Assembly: GCA_016934055.1 (NCBI GenBank) | Contig: JAFGTR010000005.1 | Location: 1 to 64,000 of the forward strand | From: Bacteroidales bacterium | Lineage (GTDB): Bacteria; Bacteroidota; Bacteroidia; Bacteroidales; UBA10428 | Length of the DNA: 64,000 bases | Direction: 5' to 3' | Part shown: in pieces, positions 16,227 through 27,800 of the stretch | How the letters are laid out: each line of letters begins with the position of its first letter | How positions within the stretch are numbered: position 1 is the first letter of the stretch | The notes under the pieces: model-generated | What the model was told of the DNA's origin: nothing | What the model saw: only the letters and a program-made list of their open reading frames with translations | The model's database searches: none | Made by a program: the position numbers and the translations under genes

Positions 16227-17474
16227 ATGGCTAAAAGAACCATTGCTATCAGCCTTACAGCCCTTGTGCTGGCCATTGCTGTTATTCTGTTTCTGCTCTT
16301 ATCCCGCAACCGTTTTTATACAAATCAGTTCATTAAAGGCAAAGCTTTCATTGAACAAAAAAAGTATGATGATGCTGCCGCCTCCTTTAAAAAAGCCATA
16401 CAGTGGAAAAAGAAATCAGCCCCTGCCTGGCTTGGCCTGGCACAGTCTAAGTATTTCCTTAAACAATATGATGATGCCCTTGAGCCGGTGAACCAATCAA
16501 TAGGACTCGACAGCCTTTTATCAGAAGCATACCTGTACCGGGGAATGATCTATGCCAGGAAAGACATGCATCCTGAAGCCATTGACAATTACAATACCGC
16601 GCTGAGGCTGGATTCCCTTTTTGCCCAGGCCTATTATCAGCGAGGCATCTCACTGGCCGGAATTGGAGAATTCCGGGCTTCTGTTGCCGATTACAGGAAG
16701 GCCATGGAACTCGACAGGGAAAATATAGAAGCTTACCTTAAAAGCATTGAAGCCCGTTCGGCCATGGAAGACTTTAAAGGTGCGCTGGCTGATTATGATA
16801 AGCTGCTGGAGGTTGACCCTGAAAATTATGAAGCTTTGTTTAACCGGGGGTACCTGAAAGTAACACTTAATGATATGGAAGGGGCCCTCAGTGATCTCAA
16901 TAAGGCCATTTCGATAAAAAGCGATGACCCCGAGCTCTTTCTGCAAAGGGGTGTGGCCCTTGCAAAAAAAGGCGACTTTGAAGCCTCTGTTAAAGACTTC
17001 TCACTGTGTATTGAAAAAAAATACAGCCTGCCGAAAGTCTTATATAACCGCGCCCTCTCCTATCTGTACATGCAGAAACTAAAAGAGGCTGCCGGCGACC
17101 TGCAGCAATTGGTTAAAATTGAACCAAAAAATGCAAATGCCTATTATACTTTAGGGGTGATCAGCTCAATGAGGCAGGATTTCAAAGCTTCCCTGCCCTT
17201 TTATGATAAAGCCATTGAGTGTAATCCCTCATTTGCCGATGCTTATTTCAACCGTGGTGTCTCAAAGGGAAACCTTGACATGCACAGTGAAGCCATAACC
17301 GATTATGATAAGGCCATCCAACTCAGGAAGAATTATGCTGAAGCCTATTACAGCCGGGCTGTATCAAAAATAAGAACACAATCCTCGGCCGATGAGGGCT
17401 GCGTTGACCTGAAAAGAGCGCTGGACCTGGGGTACCAGCAAGCACAGGACCTGATCAATATCCATTGTAATTAG
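16227..17474 (+). CDS. membrane-anchored TPR repeat protein
   Basis: This 415-aa protein has an N-terminal membrane helix (about residues 7-25, LTALVLAIAVILFLLL) followed by about ten consecutive tetratricopeptide repeats from residue 35 to the end. Examples are AYLYRGMIYARKDMHPEAID, ALFNRGYLKVTLNDMEGALS and AYFNRGVSKGNLDMHSEAIT. The C-terminus (DEGCVDLKRALDLGYQQA) resembles a Sel1-like finish. TPR arrays mediate protein-protein contacts; no enzyme domain is present. It lies 32 bases before the next gene, with which it may be co-transcribed. Partner and process are unknown. Confidence 0.85.
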   Translation: MAKRTIAISLTALVLAIAVILFLLLSRNRFYTNQFIKGKAFIEQKKYDDAAASFKKAIQWKKKSAPAWLGLAQSKYFLKQYDDALEPVNQSIGLDSLLSEAYLYRGMIYARKDMHPEAIDNYNTALRLDSLFAQAYYQRGISLAGIGEFRASVADYRKAMELDRENIEAYLKSIEARSAMEDFKGALADYDKLLEVDPENYEALFNRGYLKVTLNDMEGALSDLNKAISIKSDDPELFLQRGVALAKKGDFEASVKDFSLCIEKKYSLPKVLYNRALSYLYMQKLKEAAGDLQQLVKIEPKNANAYYTLGVISSMRQDFKASLPFYDKAIECNPSFADAYFNRGVSKGNLDMHSEAITDYDKAIQLRKNYAEAYYSRAVSKIRTQSSADEGCVDLKRALDLGYQQAQDLINIHCN

Positions 17475-17506
17475 TTTCAGCTTCGGTATTATTAATTTTA
17501 TTCAAT

Positions 17507-18370
17507 ATGAAATACGCCATTATTCTTTGTCTTCTTTTATCACCTGTGATCACATGCAGAATGGTCAGCGCCCAGGAAGACAGTATAAAGATTCAGCAAA
17601 TCAATGTTCATACAATAGCAAAGGGGAAACAAACACCTGAGTATTTTACGAAAAACCAGAAAACACTGACCATGGATGAACACATCATCCGTGAAATCAA
17701 TTTCAATGATTCAACAAAACAGGTTGAAGACTATACATTTTATTTTTACAGGGATGGCAAGCTCTTTACAGAAGAAAAATATGACAGCGATAATGTCCTT
17801 CAAAATATTATCAAACATGATTATGATGTCAAAGGCCAAAGAACCGAAAGCACTACACTTACCCTGAGCGGGGGTAAACTGATACAATCGGCAAAAACCG
17901 TTTATTCATATGACAACAACGGTAACAAAACTTCAAAAAAGGATTACAGAACAGGCAAAAAGCCATACCGGACAACAGTCTATACTTATTCGTCGAATCT
18001 CCTGATCAATGAACAGAGTAAAGCAAAGAAATCCATGGAACATATCATCCGGAGGATTGTTAATTACCAGTACGACACCGACGGTAAATTGAAAACAAAA
18101 AGTGTCTTTGAGAAAGATGTGAAAACGGGGGACAGTCGGAAAAATGAATTATATCTTTATAACATTAATGGCAAACTTGAAAAAGTTGAAATCAGGGATG
18201 CACAGGATTCTGTTTTGCTGGTAAAAAACTATGAGTATTATCCCGGTGGAGCATTATACCGTTATTTTGAGCAGACCGGGGAAGGCAATGTGCTTTGCTA
18301 CTATACCTATGCATACCGAAAGCACAGGATTAACCTCGGTGAACAAAAGAGTTATTTTGATAACCAGTAA
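17507..18370 (+). CDS. exported YD-repeat-like hypothetical protein
   Basis: This 287-aa protein has a signal peptide ending near SAQED. The mature part contains several spaced motifs of the form Y-x-Y/N-D/N-x-x-G-x: YDVKGQ, YSYDNNGNKTSK, YQYDTDGKLKTK and LYNINGKLEKV. These resemble single RHS/YD-type or MORN-like beta repeats. I recognise no catalytic motif. It follows the TPR gene by 32 bases and ends 6 bases from the convergent PorP/SprF gene. Function unknown; export is well supported. Confidence 0.7.
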   Translation: MKYAIILCLLLSPVITCRMVSAQEDSIKIQQINVHTIAKGKQTPEYFTKNQKTLTMDEHIIREINFNDSTKQVEDYTFYFYRDGKLFTEEKYDSDNVLQNIIKHDYDVKGQRTESTTLTLSGGKLIQSAKTVYSYDNNGNKTSKKDYRTGKKPYRTTVYTYSSNLLINEQSKAKKSMEHIIRRIVNYQYDTDGKLKTKSVFEKDVKTGDSRKNELYLYNINGKLEKVEIRDAQDSVLLVKNYEYYPGGALYRYFEQTGEGNVLCYYTYAYRKHRINLGEQKSYFDNQ

Positions 18371-18376
18371 TCCTTA

Positions 18377-19405
18377 TTAATACCTGTTCAGCCAGCGATA
18401 GCGACGTGCCGTATCGCCGAATTTAGCGGCCACAATGATTTCATGTGATCCCCAGGTGCGTTTTCCGATGGCACTCAGTGTGTAATCAAAGGCATATCCG
18501 ACAAAATAATTCTCAATTTTAACGCCGCCCAGTAAAATGACAGATGAGCCGACGCCGCTGATGGACTCTTCTGACAGGCTGTAGCTTCCGCCTGTACGAT
18601 ATGAAAGTCCGACCCAGTATTGCTTGTTGAATAATGCTTTGACGTTAACGTCAAGCTGGCTGACAAATTTTTCAGTCAGTTTCAACAGAACAGATGGTTC
18701 AATAACCAGATCACGATTAACTTCAAATCGATAACCTCCCATAAGAAAATAATGCCGCACCATCTTGAATCCCGGACCCAGATCACCATCTGACAGCTTA
18801 AGCACACTTTGGAACAACTGCATGGCTGATAAGCCAACATACATATACTTGTCAGTATAGTATATCCCGACATTGGCATCAGGTATGAAAGCTGTTTTCC
18901 GTGTTCCCAGTAAAAGCTCATCATCAATATCGTGCAATACCATCTTATCCTCATTCATCCTGAACTGAAAGCCGGTTACTGACAGGCCAAAGGACAGTTG
19001 TGAACGGTCAAAAGGAATATGATATGCATAAGAGGCCTGCAGGCCGGTTCGGTTAAAGGCGCCGTTGAAGTCGGTAAATACATAACCGGCAATGCCAACC
19101 CTTCCGGAACGCGATGCTATCCTGCGGCGTCTCCGTATGGAGGCAGAACGTGAGATAAAGCTGTTTTTCAGCAGGCGGGTCTGTACACTGAACGCGTATG
19201 TTGATGGAGCATCCTTTAGTCCGATCCATTGCTCCCGTGCAACAAGGTTAAGTGATGTATAGCCCTCATGACCCGCAACCGCCGGATTCAGCAGGTAGCT
19301 GTTCATCATGTACTGGCTGTATACCGGTAACTGCTGAGATTTCACGGCAGGCACCATGGCCAAAAAAACCATAATAAAAGCCAGTATGAATACCTTTGTC
19401 TTCAT
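18377..19405 (-). CDS. T9SS PorP/SprF-family outer membrane protein
   Basis: This 342-aa protein has a signal peptide (MKTKVFILAFIMVFLAMVP) and the PorP/SprF signature right after it: QQLPVYSQYMMNSYLLNPAVAGHEG, which I read in two overlapping parts (QLPVYSQYMMNSYLLNPA and NPAVAGHEG). The rest is beta-barrel-like with alternating aromatic strands, ending KFGDTARRYRWLNRY. ATG 19405 is chosen because the signal peptide starts there; the frame extends 12 codons upstream. In the family, SprF-type proteins support export of SprB-type adhesins with type-B C-terminal domains. It is the last gene of a four-gene minus-strand locus, and the type-B CTD protein directly upstream is its likely cargo or partner. 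Confidence 0.9.
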   Translation of the reverse strand: MKTKVFILAFIMVFLAMVPAVKSQQLPVYSQYMMNSYLLNPAVAGHEGYTSLNLVAREQWIGLKDAPSTYAFSVQTRLLKNSFISRSASIRRRRRIASRSGRVGIAGYVFTDFNGAFNRTGLQASYAYHIPFDRSQLSFGLSVTGFQFRMNEDKMVLHDIDDELLLGTRKTAFIPDANVGIYYTDKYMYVGLSAMQLFQSVLKLSDGDLGPGFKMVRHYFLMGGYRFEVNRDLVIEPSVLLKLTEKFVSQLDVNVKALFNKQYWVGLSYRTGGSYSLSEESISGVGSSVILLGGVKIENYFVGYAFDYTLSAIGKRTWGSHEIIVAAKFGDTARRYRWLNRY

Positions 19406-19482
19406 AATATTGTTTATATCCCAGTGCACAGATAAAGCCATTAGTCGCAGTTTTGCAATTTCCTTTTCAGGAAATTCCCTTT

Positions 19483-20511
19483 TTATCTTACAATATTGAT
19501 ATATCCCACAAGGGGCTCAAGGCCTCTGTAGTTCAACTCGATAACATAATAGTATGAATCCATCGGAAGTTCCTTCCCCGACATTGACTTACCATCCCAT
19601 ACATTCAGAGGATCGAGGTTTTCACCGTGATATACCAGTCTGCCCCACCGGTCGTATATATCCAGCACCGCATCGGGGAACAGGTCGATGTTGTCAATCT
19701 GCCAGACGTCGTTTCTTCCGTCTACATGGCTTGGCGTAATGGTATTGGGCATACCGGAAAAGTATTGATAAAAGTCGCAGACTTCCAAAACAAGGGTGTC
19801 AGACCCGACACAACCGTTCACATCGGTAACCGTAACCCATAATGTATCATTGGTTGTCCTGCGCCCATCAACAACAACAGGATTGATGATATCGCCCGTT
19901 GACCAGTCGTAAAATGAATATGCCGGTCCGGCATCAAGTACCATGAATTCATCGCCACACAAGGCCGTGTCTTTACCCAGGTTGACAACCGGAAGAGGAT
20001 TAACTGTAAGATAAGCCGAGTCATAATCAGTACATCCGTCAGTGCCGGTGACCTGAACCCATACAGGACCTTCTTCCTTACCAGCATAGGATGATTGTGT
20101 TGATCCGTCACTCCACAAATAAGTAACGGGGGTAAAATAGCTGACTTCGGCATCAAAGATGATACTGTCACCGTCGCAGACTTCAACCTCATCGCCAATA
20201 TCGGCCACAGGAGCGGTTATATTGACATAAGCCTGTACGGGATTTCCGATACAGCCAAATTCTGTTATTTCCGTCACCTGCAGGCGATGAGCTCCCATAC
20301 GGGTATCCCAGCGGACAGCAATGGTGTCATTTTCGACCCCGTCGACAATGAATCCGCCCTGGATCTCCCACATAAAAACGGAGCGTTCATACCCTGTCAC
20401 ACCATAACGCTCCATGCTGCCGGTACAGGCGTATGGAAGTATCTGCCCGTACCCCAGCATGGAGTATATGGTAAGCAATAGGGTTAATAATATGCCTGAT
20501 CTTGCAACCAA
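19483..20511 (-). CDS. gliding motility-associated (type-B) C-terminal domain protein
   Basis: This 342-aa exported protein has a hydrophobic signal (GILLTLLLTIYSMLGYGQ), Ig/PKD-like beta domains (VEVCDGDSIIFDAEVSYFTP, ALCGDEFMVLDAGPAYSFYD) and a C-terminal type-B T9SS sorting domain. The sorting domain reads NTITPSHVDGRNDVWQI, LDIYDRWGRLVYHG, NVWDGKSMSGKELP, ending YVIELNY...VGYINIVR. No in-frame ATG precedes the signal peptide, so a TTG start at 20511 is used. It lies between the 322-aa exported protein and PorP/SprF on the same strand, a common pairing. It is probably delivered to the cell surface by the type IX system. Confidence 0.87.
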   Translation of the reverse strand: MVARSGILLTLLLTIYSMLGYGQILPYACTGSMERYGVTGYERSVFMWEIQGGFIVDGVENDTIAVRWDTRMGAHRLQVTEITEFGCIGNPVQAYVNITAPVADIGDEVEVCDGDSIIFDAEVSYFTPVTYLWSDGSTQSSYAGKEEGPVWVQVTGTDGCTDYDSAYLTVNPLPVVNLGKDTALCGDEFMVLDAGPAYSFYDWSTGDIINPVVVDGRRTTNDTLWVTVTDVNGCVGSDTLVLEVCDFYQYFSGMPNTITPSHVDGRNDVWQIDNIDLFPDAVLDIYDRWGRLVYHGENLDPLNVWDGKSMSGKELPMDSYYYVIELNYRGLEPLVGYINIVR

Positions 20512-20676
20512 TGGATTTTTATGTCCTGAAAATTTTAATTGTACTATCTGTCTCGTTTATTTGGTTCAATTCCTGCATTCTGATAATGTCCGACAACCGT
20601 CGGTAAAGAAATCAAACCAGATCAAACTGACACAGCGTTTATGCCGGTAAGTCAAAACATGCAATCTGTCAGGCTA

Positions 20677-21645
20677 TTAGTTATTCCAATTGTTAGGTAT
20701 ATGATAGATAGGACCGGTAACCGGCGCCGGGTTAACCCTTATGACAATTGTTTCAGCCACAGTATCATAATAAGTCCATGATTGCGCAGCAGCAGTCGGA
20801 TTGCTCAGATAGTCCGATTTCCGTGATATCCTGTCATTCACACCGTTAATAACATAAGTATACAGTGTTGCCTTTTTAGTACCCGAACCAGGATCTATGG
20901 CTGTATAATCGCCGTCATTAGGCCTGTCAAAATCAAAAGTCAGTGCATTAATACCCGATTCCTGCGGATCGGCAACTGTTCCTGCTCTTTCAATGGCAAA
21001 ATCCTGAACGGCACCCAGTGTAAGTTTATCCAGGTCAAAATATTCATCTTTTGCAGCACTGGCATTCAGCGTTGCTATTTCCAGTGTCCAAAGCATCTGC
21101 AGATTTGTAATACCGGTTAATGTTGCCTGTACAATGTCAGTAAGCCTGGCATCACCTTCACATACCGTAAGGTCAGCACCGATAATTGAACCTGGATTGT
21201 CAGCGGTGAAAGTTACGGTAGGTTCAGCAAGGATGCGAACATACACGTTGGTATCACCCGAGCATCCGCCATAGGCTGCAGGAGATGTTTCAGTCACAAC
21301 AACATTGTAATTTGCCGGATCAGCAGCACCCCAGAGCACCTCAACCCATACATCATCCGTTAATTCACCCTGTGGTGTACCGGCTGCTACCGGAACATTC
21401 CACGTCCAGGTAAATCCGCCTGTCAGTGCCCAGGAACCGACTGCAGTATAATTCGGATGATAATAAGCATCAGGCTTAACATACAATCTGGTAGTGGTAC
21501 CGGTGGTTACAGAGTCAATTTCCGCTGTTACATCACCGGAAATAGGCTGGTAATCAGCCACCTCTACCTGGCCAAAAACACCAGTGGTTACAAGCATTGC
21601 GGCAGCAATACTCATCACAGTTCTCAAAAAGTTCATCTTTTTCAT
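20677..21645 (-). CDS. exported protein with GPxYHIPN C-terminal tail
   Basis: This 322-aa protein has a signal peptide (MKKMNFLRTVMSIAAAMLV, cleaved near VFGQ) and beta-rich Ig-like segments (WVEVLWGAADPANYNVVVTE, GGCSGDTNVYVRILAEP). I recognise no catalytic motif. The C-terminus is PAPVTGPIYHIPNNWNN, and the giant protein encoded directly upstream ends PEPGPAYHIPNDNAP. It has neither a standard type-A nor type-B T9SS sorting domain. It lies 181 bases after the giant gene and 165 before the type-B CTD gene, same strand. Possibly a partner or small version of the giant protein. Confidence 0.75.
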   Translation of the reverse strand: MKKMNFLRTVMSIAAAMLVTTGVFGQVEVADYQPISGDVTAEIDSVTTGTTTRLYVKPDAYYHPNYTAVGSWALTGGFTWTWNVPVAAGTPQGELTDDVWVEVLWGAADPANYNVVVTETSPAAYGGCSGDTNVYVRILAEPTVTFTADNPGSIIGADLTVCEGDARLTDIVQATLTGITNLQMLWTLEIATLNASAAKDEYFDLDKLTLGAVQDFAIERAGTVADPQESGINALTFDFDRPNDGDYTAIDPGSGTKKATLYTYVINGVNDRISRKSDYLSNPTAAAQSWTYYDTVAETIVIRVNPAPVTGPIYHIPNNWNN

Positions 21646-21826
21646 GTTACAAAAATTAGGTTAAACAAAAATTTTTACTCTATTGCTTACCTGTCGCTTT
21701 TCAACAACAGGTTTATATATAATAATTTATATATATTCACATCTCTCATTATATCGTAAAATCAGTCATTCATGTTTCAAATATTTGATCAGTTTATTGT
21801 ATTTATCCATCAGCCGGTATTCTGTT

Positions 21827-24800
21827 TTAAGGCGCATTATCATTTGGTATGTGGTAAGCCGGGCCGGGTTCGGGTTGTTTACTCACCCAAATATCCAAAT
21901 CAGTTGGCAACGTTGCCGCACATCCGTCATCTTCATAATTCACACTCACCCTGTGATCTTCGTAGCCATCCCACCTTATGGTTATTGTATTATCAGTCGC
22001 CGTTCCTCCTGCGACTATTGTATGCGCAGCCGTATCAACTGTTATATTTATCACAGTCCAGAAATAATTGCTCATGCCTGCTTCGGTTGCGTATATAACC
22101 GTTACACCCTGGCAAACGGTATCGGATCCGGTGATGGTTGGTACCGGTAAAGGTTTAATGGTGACGCTTAAATCAGTGGGCAAATCGGCGTCACAACCGT
22201 TTGCATTGGTATAATTCACCGAAACCTGGCCTGTTCCGGCAGCGCCCCAGGACACTGTAACCTCATCATCAACACCAGTTCCGCCGGCGGTAACCGTACC
22301 CCCGGTAACATTCCACACGTAACTCGACATGCCGGATTCCGTCGAATACACATGACCGGCTGAACCGGAACACACCTCGTTATCACCGCTAAGCGTCACA
22401 GCCGGGGCTTGTAAGAAGGAGATGGTGACATCATCCGTGGAAGGCGTGCAGGGATCATTGCTGATAGTCCATCGCAACACATAGGTAACTCCTGAGGTGC
22501 CATTGAAAGTGCTGGTCGGGTTGGAAGGTTCATCGATAACACCGCCGCTGCCCGAGACCACACTCCAGGAACCGGTTCCGACAGCCGAGGTATTGCCCTC
22601 CAGCAGGGTGGAAGTTAATCCGCACATGGCCGAACTTGTCTGGTCAGCTCCCGCATCAGCGGTTGAGGGTGCTTCATTTACCGTTACCGTGGTAGCATCA
22701 AAGATACCGGCAGTCGGCGATGTGGGGATATTGTATGTGAAACCGTTTAACTCATATTCACCCGCCGTGGAAGCGGTTATTGTGGTGGTGGATGCATTGA
22801 TGCCGGTTATATCGGTCTGGTCTGCTCCGCCAATGGTATACGAAATGGTATACGTATAATTACCGGTGATTCCGGTAAATTCAACCGGTATTGACCCGCC
22901 GACGCAAACATCATCGGTGCTTGAGAACCTGGCCCGGGCGTTTATGGTGCCGACACAGGCAAGTGTATAATCATGCGTGTCGAGGTTCATTTTATCGGTG
23001 GTGGTGGCCGTACCGTTGTTGTTATCACCGCTGGCCGATGTGGTTTGTTCATTCCACTGGCTGGTACCTGTATTGAGTTCGGCAACGCGCATACCGGCAA
23101 TGCCGTCCTGGCTGACCGCCGGCCGGATATCGCTGACCGGGTCCCAGCGCAGGGTGACATAAGCCTGCTTTGAGGCAGGGCCCGAGATCGTCCAGTATTC
23201 TGTTGTGCTTGCGGCCGTGAGGGGGGATGCAAAAGCCGGTACCGCCATTCCTGTCCTGCCGGTATTGAAATACTCGGCAGTCCAGTCACCGTCATTGGGC
23301 AGGTTGATAGCTGCCTTCCCATGCCGTGTTCCTTTGCCGATGGGGAACTGGAAGAGATAACCCCCGGTGATCTTCTTTTTCAACGGGCCATTCACAAAGG
23401 ATGCGAAGGAACCTCCTGTCGGCGAAACCGTGGAAATCCCGGAATTCATGTATAAAATATTGGCTGAAGTGGTCGTGATGTTACCACTTGTCAGGGTCAG
23501 GTTCCCTTTCATGTCAACCGGGCCGGTCAGTGTCAAACCCAGTGAGTTATTCAGTTGAACATGGTTAAAGGCGTTGGTTGTGGTAAACGTGCCGACACTC
23601 TGTGCCGAACTTCCCTGGAACACCACTTTTGCCCCGGATCCGGTGCCGCTTGAAAAGCTTGCCCCGGCATCCCTGGTAATATCACCGTTCAGATAAATGG
23701 TGCGGTTGTTGACCGAATTATCAAGGGTCGTTGTTCCTCCGATATCCAGCAATTCGCAAATAGTAATATCCTTATTGGGCATAATACGTTTACCGCCTCC
23801 GGTAAGCAACAGCATACGCAGGGTCGACGGTATGGTCGACATGGTATAATCCTTGGGCGTTCCGCTGTCACCATATTCCAATGCCCCCCCTGCACAGGAA
23901 AAGAATTGATCAAACCGTCCGGCCGGCAATTTTCCGTCGGTCAGGGCAAGGACACCTGTACCATCCACTATACCCAGGTAATGGCCGATAGTGCTGCCGA
24001 CTTCCAGCCTTCCGTTGATGGTTGTTTTATATGATTTTTTATTGTCGGTTTCCAGAATGATGGTATCACCCGGCTGGATAACCATGATAGCGCCATTGGG
24101 AACACCCGCACTGGGAACTGGCGTCCAGCTGGTAATATCGCCCCAGTTTCCAAAATCCACATTCGAATAATAAGTCGGAACTGTCGTAGGCAATGCTGTA
24201 TCGATTCCAGCCGTGAAATCACCCGAAAAATCAGTGGTTGCTGATGTAAAGGGAAACTGACTGATGTTGTTCACGTCATCCACTAGTCCGGGCAATTTGG
24301 TCCACGTTGCCCCGCTGAGCCGGCCCGAAATATAATCAGACTCCGTATTGGGCGGTGTTACACTGACATCACCATCGAGGTAATACATGTAAATGTCACC
24401 GATGAAATTGGAAATCCCGCTGCTGGTGATAGCCCAATAATACTGCAATACATTATCCGGGTACAAGGCAGTCGGATGTGCGTTGTTTATGGCAATCACA
24501 TTAACCGACCCGGGAGTGCTGTTGGCAGAATAATCAAAGCGCACTGGGGTATATTTCCCGTTGACGCCGATCGGGCAGGTAATATCTGATGCCGATGCAG
24601 GGATAGGCATGGTAATACCCCTAGCTGTTGTAATAGCCCCGTTGGTATAAATCATTTTGGATATCCCGAAGGAACCGGCACCAGGGGTCAGACTGGCGCC
24701 TGATCCAATGGTTAATAATTGATCATCAATATTTATTGAACCGTTGGTGAGGATGAGTGCATCGTTAAAAGTAACATCCTGTTGTAAGAGGGCCCCTGCT

Positions 24801-27800
24801 CCATTATCCAGTTCTACCCTTCCGAAATACGCGGGTGTCGAAGATCCGTTACCCGAGATAACCTGGTTGAGCGTTCCCTGCAAAAGAATGCCACCGGCAG
24901 CGGGGTTTGAACTGGTATGCGTAGTGTAGTTGATCAGGTTCCCTTTTACGGTAATGGTATTGCCTCCGTCTACCAGGCTTCCCGACAGGATCCGCAATTC
25001 ATCGTTCACGGTAATATTACTGGAAGCCTTCAATGTAACCGAGGTGGAAGGATTGACAGCCAGGTTGCAGAATGTGGTATTGTTCCCTGAAAGTGTTTGT
25101 GTAACACCGTTAAAAGTGGTAACATCTGTGGTTCCCGCAGTGAAAGTACCGCTGTTGTCAAAATCACCGGCAAGTGTAAGATCAAGGTTATTCGTGTTGA
25201 AGGTTCCGTTTGCATTGATGGTCAATCCGCCATAAAGCACAAGCGGATCGATATTCAATTGTGCATTGGCTGTGTTGCCGGCATCGAATCCGTTCACGGT
25301 CAGGCTGCCAAGTGGAACATTGGCATCCACAAGGAAGGTTTGATTGCCGGTACCCGAGGCTGTAGCCAGGTAAATATTCCCGGCTGCAGATGTGCTTGAA
25401 GAAGCCGGCCTCAGGTAAAGGTCTCCATAAGTTGTACCGCCGCCCCTCACAAGGAAAAGGGTTCCGCCGGTCAGTATAAAAGAACTCCCCGTATTCAATA
25501 CCTCGAGCTTGGACCTTGCGGTATTGGCATTTCTGCCGTTGATGGTAACATCGCCGCCGGTTTGTGTGTACTGCAATATACCGCCCAGGCTTGTGGTATT
25601 CCTGCGGATCTGGCCGTTAACAAAGAGGGTGCCCCCGCTTATGGTAAGCTCGGATGAACAGCTTTCGGAGTATTCGATATCATTGTTATTGTTATTGGCC
25701 GGATCGCCGATATTCACTGTACCGTTCTCCAGTAAAAGCTTCCCGTTCAAATACAGGTCATTGTTATCCGAAGCATTATCGGCAATGCTTACCGTAGTTG
25801 CGGCATTATTGATATGCAGGCAGGCGGTTTGAGGAATCGTAAAAGCACTGGTGGTTGAAATATTCAGGTCACTGGCGCTCTTATACCTGAATGTGCCGTT
25901 GGATAAGGTGAGCCAGTTGTTGTCGGGACTGCTGAAAGTTCCGTCTACATCAACCGTCAAAACAGGTGTCTGGGATGTGCCTTTATCTATAGTAAGGTTA
26001 TTGAAATCGGTCAGGGCCGTACCGGTTGTGCCGGTGATTGACTTATCCACACTACCGGTAAACGTAACATTACAGGTGTTAGCTGTTCGCATGTCGAAGG
26101 TGCCGTTGTTGGTAAGATTTCCCGTGATGCTCATCGAATGGGCTGTACCGGCCGTGTTTTCAACATCGAAAACAGCGCCTGCACTTACATTAACATCGGT
26201 AAGCACATTCAGGGTCTGTGTTGTACCGGTCCGGAACTGCAGGTTACCGCCTGTGATGTTGAGACTTCCGTTAATTAAAAGTGTCCGGGCAGCGGCCGTA
26301 TTGAGACGGACTATCGCCGTGCCTCCGGCCCCCTGCACTGTCAAACTGTCATAGATCTCCAGATCGGTATTGGGCATGGCAATATACCTTCCGGCGGTGG
26401 GTGTGATCTCAAGGTTCCTGTAATGGGTAAGTGGTGTAAGGTTTTCTGTCGGCCCCTGACGGGTAGGAATTGTGAAATCCTGTGTTCCGGTAATGTAATA
26501 TTCAACTGTACCACCTTCTTCGTTTAGAAATTCCCCGAAATCCCCAGTCGGGAAGCGGGCGGTTGCCCCTGATGAGGATATCCTCAGCTCCCCACTCCCG
26601 GTCACCACGTCAAAAGTGTGACCTGTATAAGTTGAAAGATCGAGAGTGGAACCTGCACCGATTTCCAGCGTAGCACAGATAGCATTATCAGCATCAGCAA
26701 CAACAGTATGGTCATTACCTATAATAACATTATCCTGTGCATTCGGGTAGTCTACTGCTGCACCTCCACCATGACCGGTTTCTGACCAACTGAACCGGTC
26801 ATTCCAGTCCCTTGGTAATGGTGCTACATCACGACTGTATAATGTTCTGACGAATAAGTTAAAAGGTGAAATTCCAAAGGCTGTAGCTCCAACAGAATAA
26901 TCACTGTCTATAAAACCAATACCGATAAAAGGTACTAAACTCTGGCTACTGACATTATTGCCCATATCGGTAGCACCTGTGGCATCAATTAACCAGGGAT
27001 GGTAATATGCTGTAAAGAAAAACCAGAATGTAAAGCTTGGAGGAACTGTATAATATGTATATCTAATGTCTATGTTGGTATTATTAGCACCAGTAATTGA
27101 TGTCTTTGATCTCCAGTAATAAGGAATTGCAAACCCACCAATGGTAGCAGCCGGGTGGGTTGAATTAACCGGGATGATTGTGTGGTTTCCTGATAAATTT
27201 CCAGAGGCACCAGAAGCATTAGTCCGAATTTCAGTTGCCGTATAGCCATAAGCGGTACCCACCGGAAAAACTGCAATAGTTGTATTAGCCGGGTAGTTTC
27301 CGCTGATTCCCACTGTTAATCCTCCGTCTGATGAATTTCCCGCAGTAAGTATCATCCGTGTAGCAGAAAAAGTACCACCACTGATTGGATTTGTGTTGAC
27401 CGTAAGGCCATTGACGCCAATATCAAAAATATGATCCGAAGTCAGGATAAGCGTATTCACGGTCAAATCGCTCAGCAATTGCGTGGCAACAAAGCCTGCC
27501 GTGCCATTGCCGTTATTGACCTCGAGATTTCCCAGGGAAGGACTGCCGATCGAAGATGCTTCAATGGTCTGCAGCACTGAGGCGTTCAGAGTGATCTTTC
27601 CGGAACCGGTATGCGTGCCGGCCGTGTAAATATTACCGGCTACATTTATGGTCATGCCCCCATCGTCCAGTGTACCCTGTGATATAATTAAGGAATCAGT
27701 AACAGTGTAATCTGTAACTGATCCGCCCAGGTTCAGGGTGCCGGCGCTTTTGTTTACTTTGAACTTGTATAGACCGGCGGTTATGGTGCCGCTGTTATCA

